Notes under the pieces: model-generated
Seen by the model: the letters and a program-made list of their open reading frames with translations, nothing else
Told to the model about the DNA's origin: nothing
Databases searched by the model: none
Part shown: piece by piece, positions 1 to 6,657 of the stretch
How the letters are laid out: each line of letters begins with the position of its first letter
Position numbering within the stretch: position 1 is the first letter of the stretch
DNA from: CAYVUI01 sp964454745
GTDB lineage: Bacteria > Planctomycetota > Phycisphaerae > Sedimentisphaerales > Anaerohalosphaeraceae
Length of the DNA: 10,634 bases
Assembly: GCA_964454745.1 (NCBI GenBank)
Contig: CAYVUI010000135.1
Coordinates: forward strand, 1-10,634
Reading direction: 5' to 3'
Made by a program: the position numbers and the translations under genes

Positions 1-54
1 TTTAGGGTTTTAGAACTATTTTTTCCTATCAAACTACGCTTGTTTAAGGGCTAG
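1..54 (+). CDS. possible 3' end of an upstream gene (partial)
   Basis: The first reading frame is open from the window edge to a TAG at 52-54 and would encode a 17-residue tail ending in LRLFKG. The other two + frames are closed by stops within the first 13 bases. This is therefore the only frame in which an upstream co-directional gene could end here, but 17 codons are too few to prove coding. Its end coincides with the left arm of the inverted repeat at 37-54. Nothing can be said about its function. Confidence 0.3.
   Translation, partial: FRVLELFFPIKLRLFKG
37..54 (+). repeat. left arm of operon-flanking inverted repeat
   Basis: CGCTTGTTTAAGGGCTAG at 37-54 is the reverse complement of 10581-10598 (CTAGTCCTTAAACAAGCG), matching at 17 of 18 positions. 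The two arms lie just outside gene 1 and across the stop codon of the last gene, so they bracket the whole operon. The pairing does not extend further outward. Inward there is only a scattered three-base match. The repeat itself is seen in the sequence; any role as a recombination site or element boundary is inference. Confidence 0.6.
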
Positions 55-89
55 AGAATGATGTCCGACTTGTATCTTTAAAGAATCAA

Positions 90-995
90 TTGTTTTCTCG
101 TTTTTGTGGAATTTTGGAAACAAATGTTATTGCCGACAAAAAGGTTTTGGTCCTTGGGGCCGGTTCATTTGGTTCCGAAATAATAATGAGCCTGGTCAAA
201 AGTGGTGTTGCAAGGCTGGGAATACTTGATGATGATAGAGTCGATATTTGCAATGTAATGCGTCATGTCTGCGGTTTGACGGATATCGGCCGCCGCAAAC
301 CTTCGGCTCTGAAGGATGCAATACTTGATAAAAATCCCTCTGCCGAAGTAGCTCTACACCATATGAAAATCAACTGGGACAATATGGAATTCTTAAGAGA
401 ACTTATCGGCCAATATGACATCGTTGTATGTGCTATCGATGATCATGATGGTAAGGTTATCACCAACATTCTTTGTGTTCAGAAGGGTAAAACCTGTATT
501 TTTACTGGTGCTTTCCGGCGGGCTTATGGCGGACAGATTCTAAGGGTTCGTCCTGGAAAATCGCTTTGCTATCAGTGTTTTCTGCGGTTTTTACCATCTC
601 ATGCGGCAAATGTTGAAATAGCCAGTCAGCGTCATTCTGAGGCTGTTTCATATTCAGACCGTCCGGTTCCGATAGAGCCTGGTTTGGCAAATGACATAGC
701 ACCATTAACCCAGATGACCTGCAAGCTCGTTGTTCAGGAACTGCTCAACGACAGGCAGACAACCTTGCGTTCACTTGATGAAGATTTAGTTGCTCCTTTG
801 TACCTGTGGTTCAACCGCAGAGAAAAGGGTACAGATCAGGAAAATTGGCCGCCTCTGGAATACGACTGCAATGGTATGCATATCATGCGATGGTACGGCA
901 TAGCTGTTGATGCGGATCCGGGCTGTCCGGTTTGTGGTACTTTTTCAGGTGAATCTGTTAACCGGGAAGATATTGAAGTTTCAGCAGATAAATAA
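90..995 (+). CDS. E1-like (ThiF/HesA/MoeB superfamily) adenylating enzyme
   Basis: A 301-residue protein of the ubiquitin-activating E1/ThiF/MoeB fold, which binds ATP and adenylates a carboxyl group, usually the C-terminal Gly of a ubiquitin-like protein. A Rossmann glycine motif GAGSFG (23-28) follows a hydrophobic strand. Asp47/Asp49, Asn55, Arg58 and Lys70 stand where the family's nucleotide and Mg ligands lie (the D-x-D..N..R..K pattern), and Asp117 fits the later Asp of the active site. CxxC pairs at C160/C163 and C279/C282 would form the structural zinc site seen in MoeB. The loop that normally carries the thioester Cys reads VPIEPGL, with Pro194 at the expected position, so it may stop at the adenylate. 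No E2-like or JAB domain is fused. The start is a TTG. It is the only usable start between an in-frame stop at 45-47 and the Rossmann motif, and it has only a weak AAAGAA-like ribosome site. It ends 12 bases before the ATPase gene. The fold is secure; the substrate is unknown. Confidence 0.9.
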   Translation: MFSRFCGILETNVIADKKVLVLGAGSFGSEIIMSLVKSGVARLGILDDDRVDICNVMRHVCGLTDIGRRKPSALKDAILDKNPSAEVALHHMKINWDNMEFLRELIGQYDIVVCAIDDHDGKVITNILCVQKGKTCIFTGAFRRAYGGQILRVRPGKSLCYQCFLRFLPSHAANVEIASQRHSEAVSYSDRPVPIEPGLANDIAPLTQMTCKLVVQELLNDRQTTLRSLDEDLVAPLYLWFNRREKGTDQENWPPLEYDCNGMHIMRWYGIAVDADPGCPVCGTFSGESVNREDIEVSADK

Positions 996-1007
996 AGATG
1001 AAAAATT

Positions 1008-3725
1008 ATGCAGAAATATTCAAAGACATACATGGCTAAGCATATACCGGATCCTTCGGATACCGGCTATCTTATATTTGCTGATGGTGATGTAACCGGC
1101 AAGATATGTTCTGGTTTTGAACAGATACTGCGTACAGTGGCGCATATGCAGGCCGGTGCAGCCGGATTCAGGATTAATTACCTTTACCGGCCGTGTTCAA
1201 AAGACGGGCATAAGCAGCAGCGGCTCTCCATGTACCTGACAATTACTGCCTGCAGTGAAGCGATTCTAAAAAGTTTAGACTGCATTATTGCAGGCAGTAT
1301 TTTTTCTCGATTTTACGGTTTGGAATCTGTTGATGGTATTGAATTGGATGAGAGCAAACTCTCAGCAGCATGTTATATAAAAAAGCACACCAGTTTTGTC
1401 CAGCCGCTGCACGGTAAAGAGTTTAATCCTCAGATACCGTCCAGGTATTTTATTATCTCACCTTTCGAGGCTGCTGATGACAACGACTATCTGATGCTCG
1501 ACAAGAATCTGGATAAATTAAACGAGCCGGTTTTTGTTTCGCTGAAAGTCAGCTCCGCAGATATTTCCAAAAATATCAGAGCGCATAACCAATACCTTAC
1601 ACAGCTTTGTTCGGTAAACCGTTCATTCAGAGAGGATTTTGATGAAGATTCGTTTCTTTATGAGCAGTATTTGGAAAATACTGAGCAACAGCCGGCTGCT
1701 CAGCTAAAGGTTTTTAATCTGAAAGACCCGCTTGCAGATGATATAAGCCGGATACACAGAAGGTTCAGGGAATCGCTGCTGGAGCCTCAGCTAAATTTTG
1801 AATTTATGGTCGAATCCGCGGACTCCGCTGTCAGCCACATGGTCGCATCTACTGTTGCCAACTGTGCTTTCACTGATGGCAGGTATAATATTTCTGATAA
1901 GTACAGTTCACAAAGTCATGATAATTACAGTTCACTTGTTGAATTAGACCATTATGCAACAGTTGATGAGCTGGTTGGCATAATGAAGCTGCCGACAGGC
2001 TCATTCAGCTCTGCTCTAACCATTGAGAAAAACAACGACCCGCCAACGCTGGAAGGTGAGAATATTATCATCCTCGGAAATGACATACAGGGTTTTGATT
2101 ACAAAGACCAGATAACAAGGGGCTTGATGAGCGATTTACTGCGCAAGCATGCCGCCTTCTTCGGCTTGTCAGGCGGGGGAAAAACAACTCTGATCATATC
2201 TATAATGCTGGCTCTGTGGTCTATGGGGATACCTTTTATGGTCATCGAAAGCGCGAAAAAGGAATATAGAATTCTTAAAAAATTCCTAAACCACAGCGAT
2301 AAACGTGTAAGAAATTTAGCCAGGTCCTTGCAGATATATACCCCCGGCTATGACCTGCTCAGTCCATTCAGGTTTAATCCGTTATATTATACTGGTGGAA
2401 TATACGAACTTGCCCACATAGAAAATATCAAAAAATGCATTGAATCCTCAATACCGGTCAGCTGCGGTTCAATTCCCGCACTTATTTATGAGGCTCTGGA
2501 GAACATCTATGACAAATACCGCAAACAGGGAAAATGGCCGGTAATGGCGGATTTAATTTCAGAAATCCAACATGTTTTTTCAGCTAAAAATTATTCCGCC
2601 GAGGTAAAATCCAATATGCAGACTGTCATCGAAGTCAGGCTGTCTTCTCTTATAAAGAGCATGATAGGAAAGATTTATCAATGCACAGTGGGAACAAGTA
2701 TTGAAAAGCTTATTAAGGTCCCTTCTGTATTTGAGATCGATATGCTGCAAAAGGAACACAAATGCAACCTGGGTCTGTTTTTACTGAATGCAGTTCATGA
2801 ATATCTTTCCCAAAATCCAATAACCAATTCCGGTAAACCGGGATATGTAATAATAATAGAAGAGGCACATAATATATTGGGCAGTTCAAAGCAAAGTGTT
2901 GTTTCTGAGGACATGACTGACCCTCAGATTGGAGCAGCTGAACTTGTATCTAAATTGCTGCTGGAGTTCAGAAGTCTCGGTGGAGGCCTTATAATATGCG
3001 ACCAGCATCCTTCCAACATCCATGAATCCGTATCTAAAAGTGTTGGGACCAAACTGTCTTTCAAACAGATTTATTCTACCGACCGAGAGGAATTGAAAAA
3101 AAGTATGAATATGAATTCTTTACAGGAAGAGGATATTGCCAGAACCCTGCCGGGTCAAGCCTATATGATTACCGAGGGTTATTATGGTGCACGCAAGATC
3201 AAGACTGAAAACCTTCATGAATGGCTTGATTTAGAGGAAAATCTTTCTGATGAACAGTTGAAGGCAATTTTAGAAAAAGAGCGCTGGTATAAGCAAGCAA
3301 GGCAGCAGAGGGTAGGTAATGAACTTCAGCAACTGTATGATGCGGTAAATGAATATGAAAATTTTCGAAAAAATTTCAAAATACAGTATCAGCAGCTTGT
3401 CCGAAAATTTATTGCTATCATCGACAACAAAGACATCCAGCGTAAAAATGTATATTTTATGCAGATTTTTAATCAGTTGAAGGCCCTCAAAAAACAAATT
3501 GTCAACAGACGTGAAAAATTCATCATAGGGCCATGGAAAACCTTCAGTTACCTCGAAGGTGAATTTAAGAGCGTCAGCAGTGACATATCTGAATGGGGAA
3601 AAAGTATATTCAAACTGTATCGACAGTTTTGTGAACCTCAGACAGAAATATTATTAAAGAGTCTTGAAAAATGTATTAAAAAAGTTTCATTAATTTATTA
3701 TAAGGAGAATTATTATGGCTGCTAA
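1008..3725 (+). CDS. HerA/VirB4-like (DUF87-type) P-loop ATPase with coiled-coil tail
   Basis: A 905-residue motor-type ATPase of the HerA/FtsK/VirB4 group, which forms hexameric rings that move DNA or protein. Walker A GLSGGGKTT lies at 386-394 (Lys392). Walker B YVIIIEEAH lies at 613-621, with Glu618/Glu619. Beyond it come Arg655 in an EFRSLGGGL stretch and DQHPS at 665-669, matching the E-x-R..G.GL..xxQxPS signature of HerA-like proteins. Just before the core, ELVGIMKLPTG resembles the LP motif that precedes the core in VirB4-type ATPases. Residues 1-370 are a mixed region I do not recognise. About 730-905 are charged, predicted helical or coiled-coil, and unusual for the family. No membrane segment is visible, unlike FtsK or EccC. 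The ATG at 1008 has a weak ribosome site (AAAGA); an in-frame ATG at 1032 is an alternative. The last 11 bases overlap the next gene and contain no separate leader, so the two are probably coupled. The family call is strong; the cargo is unknown. Confidence 0.9.
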   Translation: MQKYSKTYMAKHIPDPSDTGYLIFADGDVTGKICSGFEQILRTVAHMQAGAAGFRINYLYRPCSKDGHKQQRLSMYLTITACSEAILKSLDCIIAGSIFSRFYGLESVDGIELDESKLSAACYIKKHTSFVQPLHGKEFNPQIPSRYFIISPFEAADDNDYLMLDKNLDKLNEPVFVSLKVSSADISKNIRAHNQYLTQLCSVNRSFREDFDEDSFLYEQYLENTEQQPAAQLKVFNLKDPLADDISRIHRRFRESLLEPQLNFEFMVESADSAVSHMVASTVANCAFTDGRYNISDKYSSQSHDNYSSLVELDHYATVDELVGIMKLPTGSFSSALTIEKNNDPPTLEGENIIILGNDIQGFDYKDQITRGLMSDLLRKHAAFFGLSGGGKTTLIISIMLALWSMGIPFMVIESAKKEYRILKKFLNHSDKRVRNLARSLQIYTPGYDLLSPFRFNPLYYTGGIYELAHIENIKKCIESSIPVSCGSIPALIYEALENIYDKYRKQGKWPVMADLISEIQHVFSAKNYSAEVKSNMQTVIEVRLSSLIKSMIGKIYQCTVGTSIEKLIKVPSVFEIDMLQKEHKCNLGLFLLNAVHEYLSQNPITNSGKPGYVIIIEEAHNILGSSKQSVVSEDMTDPQIGAAELVSKLLLEFRSLGGGLIICDQHPSNIHESVSKSVGTKLSFKQIYSTDREELKKSMNMNSLQEEDIARTLPGQAYMITEGYYGARKIKTENLHEWLDLEENLSDEQLKAILEKERWYKQARQQRVGNELQQLYDAVNEYENFRKNFKIQYQQLVRKFIAIIDNKDIQRKNVYFMQIFNQLKALKKQIVNRREKFIIGPWKTFSYLEGEFKSVSSDISEWGKSIFKLYRQFCEPQTEILLKSLEKCIKKVSLIYYKENYYGC
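1047..1066 (+). other. GC-rich hairpin in the 5' coding region of the ATPase gene
   Basis: CCGGATCC, a TTC loop and GGATACCGG form an 8-base-pair stem with one bulged A, beginning 39 bases after the ATPase start codon. Such a structure near the start could slow translation of the ATPase or the leading ribosome. It may also be a by-product of codon choice. The structure is seen directly; any role is inference. Confidence 0.3.
1241..1305 (+). terminator. terminator-like nested hairpin inside the ATPase gene
   Basis: ACTGCCTGCA (1245-1254) pairs perfectly with TGCAGGCAGT (1289-1298). T1244 with A1299 adds an eleventh pair, and AA/TT beyond one mismatch extends it. The stem is followed at once by six T (1300-1305). 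The 34-base loop holds an inner perfect hairpin, TCTAAA/TTTAGA (1265-1270 with 1274-1279). A competing stem, TGCAGT (1251-1256) with ACTGCA (1279-1284), uses part of the same outer arm, so the two forms are mutually exclusive, as in an attenuator. It lies in codons 78-100 of the ATPase, where ribosomes would normally mask it. It could act only when translation fails (polarity) or could be coincidence. Confidence 0.35.
3702..3707 (+). promoter_or_regulatory. strong ribosome binding site for the acidic protein gene
   Basis: AAGGAG lies 7 bases before the ATG at 3715, inside the last codons of the ATPase gene. It fixes the start of the acidic helical protein and is one of only two full consensus sites in the operon, which predicts high translation of this product relative to its neighbours. 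Confidence 0.8.
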
Positions 3726-4233
3726 AAAAGGCTTTTCTTCTCGCAGTGAAATCCAGGAAAAAATACAGGAAGACGGTGAGCAAATGAATGAAGGCCTGGA
3801 TGAACTTGACACCAAGGCCACCGATATCGAGATTGTCAGAGAGACACTGGACAGTCTGGATATGGAAGGTTTCTCTGCCGAAGGGGCTGAGGATGCCGTG
3901 GAATCGATTGATAACGCCGAAGATAAGACCATTGATCTTTTCGAAAAGGATGATCAGGACCTCGAAGAGGTAATGGACAAGTCAAGGGAATATACCGATC
4001 AGCTCAATGATAATCAGAACACAGGCCGGGATGATTTAGCCAGGGTTTCGGATGCTACCGGAAGGATAGAAACTGCTGAAACTGCCGATGAACTGAGCCA
4101 TACCAAGGGATCGATGATGGAAGATCTTGATTTTCTTGAACAGCAGGAGAAAGAGGGGATTGAATATCAGCAGGAAACTGAACAGACCAGGAAGGAATAC
4201 CACAACCGTGTAAATTCTACAAGGAGAAGTTAA
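3715..4233 (+). CDS. very acidic helical protein, unknown function
   Basis: A 172-residue protein in which 50 residues (29%) are Asp or Glu. It has no Cys and no Trp, and long stretches with heptad-like spacing of Leu, Ile, Val and Met typical of helical bundles or coiled coils. Only the ends are basic (AAKKG at the start, STRRS at the end). There is no signal peptide, membrane segment or recognisable domain. I looked for a WXG motif and a C-terminal YxxxD/E export signal and found neither. The start overlaps the ATPase stop by 11 bases behind a strong AAGGAG site, and another AAGGAG at its 3' end serves the next gene. The two small genes are therefore likely to be the most highly translated in the operon, as expected for structural or exported components, a chaperone pair or a stoichiometric partner of the motor. 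The coding call is firm; the role is inference. Confidence 0.85.
   Translation: MAAKKGFSSRSEIQEKIQEDGEQMNEGLDELDTKATDIEIVRETLDSLDMEGFSAEGAEDAVESIDNAEDKTIDLFEKDDQDLEEVMDKSREYTDQLNDNQNTGRDDLARVSDATGRIETAETADELSHTKGSMMEDLDFLEQQEKEGIEYQQETEQTRKEYHNRVNSTRRS
4221..4226 (+). promoter_or_regulatory. strong ribosome binding site for the second small helical gene
   Basis: AAGGAG stands 8 bases before the ATG at 4235, within the last codons of the acidic protein gene. It sets the start of the 189-residue protein and, like the preceding site, suggests high translation and coordinated synthesis of the two small proteins. Confidence 0.8.
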
Positions 4234-4234
4234 A

Positions 4235-4804
4235 ATGGCTGAATCGGACAAAGACTGGCAAGAGAATATTACTATTCCCCAAGTTGAGGCCCATCTTAAG
4301 CAAACGGAAAGCTGCATAGAGAAGCTCGATCAGGCCGTCAATATTTTGCCCAGAATAGATGAAGATGGAGATTCTGAATGTCCGTTTGCAAAAGAGCTTT
4401 ATGAACAAAAGGAAAAAGCCCAGAAAGAAGTTGCCGGCTGCCTGAATGCAATGCATGTATATCAGCAATGGTGTAATGGCCAGATAAAAAAATGCAGTGA
4501 TAATCTGGTAGTTGTTTCGGCCAATGCTGACCGGCTGAACAATGATGTACCTAAAATGGAATTTACCTATGCCGAAGTTCATCTGGCGGCGTTATACAAA
4601 AAGCTTGTCAGATTGAAGGTAAAAGTCAAAAAGATGATAGAAAAATGCCATAAGGCGATACACCAGGCATCGCAGAAACAGTTTCCAGGTTATATACAAG
4701 AGCCCAGAGAGGATGCTGGCCAAATGGAGCGAACAGAAGAGCAGAAAACCGATGATTTGTTCCGAAAAATGCTGGATAAGAACCCCAAAAAACCAAAATG
4801 GTAA
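4235..4804 (+). CDS. small helical, charged protein, unknown function
   Basis: A 189-residue, mostly helical protein without recognisable domain, signal peptide or membrane segment. It begins with an amphipathic stretch (PQVEAHLKQTESCIEKLDQ) and continues through a turn near GDSECPF into a second helix. A turn-like QQWCNGQ follows, then a strongly basic helix (KKLVRLKVKVKKMIEKCHK). The tail is charged and ends in PKKPKW. It has five Cys, unlike the Cys-free acidic neighbour. The positively charged helix could pair with that acidic protein, but this is inference. The QWCNGQ turn recalls a WXG hairpin with one extra residue, too weak to call WXG100. The start has a strong AAGGAG and follows the previous stop by one base. 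The 3' end overlaps or abuts the WD40 gene. Confidence 0.82.
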   Translation: MAESDKDWQENITIPQVEAHLKQTESCIEKLDQAVNILPRIDEDGDSECPFAKELYEQKEKAQKEVAGCLNAMHVYQQWCNGQIKKCSDNLVVVSANADRLNNDVPKMEFTYAEVHLAALYKKLVRLKVKVKKMIEKCHKAIHQASQKQFPGYIQEPREDAGQMERTEEQKTDDLFRKMLDKNPKKPKW

Positions 4805-6645
4805 GAAAAATGACACAAGTATCTATTGACAATTTACTGGTATCTTCGGGCGGTACTGAACCGGGAATCGGGGTATTTGATGTATTTGGGCACAGTTTTG
4901 AACCTTTACTAACTCTCGAGCAGGGACAGAGCGTTTATGCTGTCGACATTACTGCTGACAGAACCGCGATAGCGGCTGGCACGAAATCGGGCTATATTAT
5001 TTATCTCCGCCGCCCTGATGCGATTGAGGATACGATTCGCACTGAACGCTTTTTTATGGCATCCCCGATTCTAAGTGTAAAATTTATCGGCCCCGATACT
5101 GTTGCCGCCTCGGATATTTACGGCCAGATTGTAATCTGGAATCTGCAAGATCAAGCTCAAAGCAAACTCCTTGATACATCTCAGGAACCTGTCTGTTCAT
5201 TATTCTGCATTAACAGCAGTCTGCTTGCCGGTTTGACTATATACGGCAATGTTCTTATCTGGGACTTGACCGGTCCGGAATGTCCCATATTTATTAAAGG
5301 CTTCCCAATTCCGGCCATTTGCAGCCTGGTCAATGTCATTTACTTCAATGGCTGCTGGGTATGGCCTGATCATTCAGGCAGCATTATAATCTTTGATGCT
5401 CAATCACAGCAAATGGAAGTACTAAAAGCCCATATTGGTACACTTTATGCAATCTGCAACTGTGATGGGAAGCTGATCAGCCTTGGTAAATCTGATGGTC
5501 TGCTCAAGTTCTGGAAATCAGGCAGTAACCAGCCGGCCAAATCAGTATATCTTGCCGGTGGTGGGGTATCCATGTCAGTCTGGAAACAGCAGCGGCTTCG
5601 CTGTTTTATGATCAATGAAAGCGGCTGCGCGTGTGTATTCGATATTGACCAAAATGATAATGTCAGTGCTTTAAAAGTTGAAGGCAGTAATTATCGAACA
5701 GTTTTGGGACCAGACCGCAATTATATTGAAAACAGGCTCTATGATAATAAAAACGACAGAATCGAACAGCTTAGCACTGAAATAAAGTCCAGAATAAACA
5801 GCGGTAATTTTGTGGGCATAGATCATCTCTATCAACAGCTTGAACAATTGGGTTCACATGAGATTGTCCTGTGGCTTTCGGCATACCAGGCCGAAACACA
5901 AAACGATCTTTACGGTCAGATAAACTGCTGCCATCAACTGTATCAGATACTTGACCACAGCGAAAGACAGTCGATATCTTTTCTGAGCAAATATATCAAG
6001 GCCCTCGTCAGAACCTATCAGTTTAAAAGGGCTGTTTCTCTGTTTGAAGAGTATGACATTGCCGGCAAATTGCTCGAAGAACAGATAGGTTACAGCGAAC
6101 TTTGTGAACAATCTTCAATCTTGTCTCAACATCTCTGTATTATCGACCAGCCGGCAGATTCCATGGCCATATTGAAAAGTTATGCGTTACTGGATAACTC
6201 TACGGATGCCTTACTGGTATGTAATCTAATAACATTGCATGAGATCGAATATCTGATAGATTATTCAGAATTCGCCTTAAAATACCAAATCTACCGTAAC
6301 CAAAAATATCCTCAACTGCCCGAGGCTTTTAAAAAGGATATGTACTGGTGCAGTGACCAGCAGTTCCGCAAACTGGGTTCGATTGTGCTTGGCTTACCGG
6401 ATCCGGATATGAAATGTATTATCAGCCTTGAAACAAAACACAACAAAACGAAAATCAATACAGTTGCAGCCATTGATGTCCAGAAATGCTTACAAAACAA
6501 CAATGAATTTTCAGAAAGTGCTCTGGACTCAAAGATGAGCTCAATTCTAAAATATTTAAAAAATGAAGGCTCTTTATTATCTGCGATCAAAAACATAGCA
6601 CAACAATATAAAACTATGGCAATAAATGCCGAAAACCCATATTAG
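4798..6645 (+). CDS. seven-blade WD40-type propeller protein with helical C-terminal half
   Basis: A 615-residue scaffold-type protein. Seven WD-like units can be read at about residues 12-29, 46-71, 92-116, 132-156, 177-201, 216-241 and 258-284. Each ends in a strand such as IVIWNL, NVLIWDL, SIIIFDA or LLKFWKS, preceded by a Gly turn (GQ, GN, GS, GL). This gives the usual seven-bladed propeller. From about 310 to 615 the protein is helical and TPR-like (for example RAVSLFEEYDIAGKLLEEQ and a Cys-containing CCHQLYQILD region) and matches nothing I can name. Such proteins usually bind peptides or assemble complexes; the kinase immediately downstream is a possible partner. ATG 4798 overlaps the previous gene by 7 bases (ATGGTAA). 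In-frame ATG 4810 is equally possible and sits behind a weak GGTAAGAA, so the true length may be 611. Confidence 0.85.
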   Translation: MVRKMTQVSIDNLLVSSGGTEPGIGVFDVFGHSFEPLLTLEQGQSVYAVDITADRTAIAAGTKSGYIIYLRRPDAIEDTIRTERFFMASPILSVKFIGPDTVAASDIYGQIVIWNLQDQAQSKLLDTSQEPVCSLFCINSSLLAGLTIYGNVLIWDLTGPECPIFIKGFPIPAICSLVNVIYFNGCWVWPDHSGSIIIFDAQSQQMEVLKAHIGTLYAICNCDGKLISLGKSDGLLKFWKSGSNQPAKSVYLAGGGVSMSVWKQQRLRCFMINESGCACVFDIDQNDNVSALKVEGSNYRTVLGPDRNYIENRLYDNKNDRIEQLSTEIKSRINSGNFVGIDHLYQQLEQLGSHEIVLWLSAYQAETQNDLYGQINCCHQLYQILDHSERQSISFLSKYIKALVRTYQFKRAVSLFEEYDIAGKLLEEQIGYSELCEQSSILSQHLCIIDQPADSMAILKSYALLDNSTDALLVCNLITLHEIEYLIDYSEFALKYQIYRNQKYPQLPEAFKKDMYWCSDQQFRKLGSIVLGLPDPDMKCIISLETKHNKTKINTVAAIDVQKCLQNNNEFSESALDSKMSSILKYLKNEGSLLSAIKNIAQQYKTMAINAENPY

Positions 6646-6657
6646 TTGAGGGCTGAA

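Noticed and set aside
58..81. Short frame ATGATG..TAA encoding a 7-residue peptide just before the first gene
   Set aside because: No ribosome site, and too short to support. It may be a chance frame, although a leader peptide cannot be excluded.
1..89. Sigma-70 type promoter ahead of the first gene
   Set aside because: TTGTTT at 40-45 and TATCTT at 73-78 are 27 bases apart, too far for a promoter. The true promoter may lie upstream of the window.
3690..3932. Minus-strand open frames such as 3690-3932, 4217-4582 and 9121-9408
   Set aside because: They lie antisense to well-supported genes, have low-complexity or hydrophobic shadow translations and lack ribosome sites.
4475..4490. WXG-like turn (QQWCNGQ) in the 189-residue protein as evidence for a WXG100 family member
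   Set aside because: The motif has an extra residue between Trp and Gly, the protein is nearly twice WXG100 length, and no YxxxD/E tail signal stands at its end.
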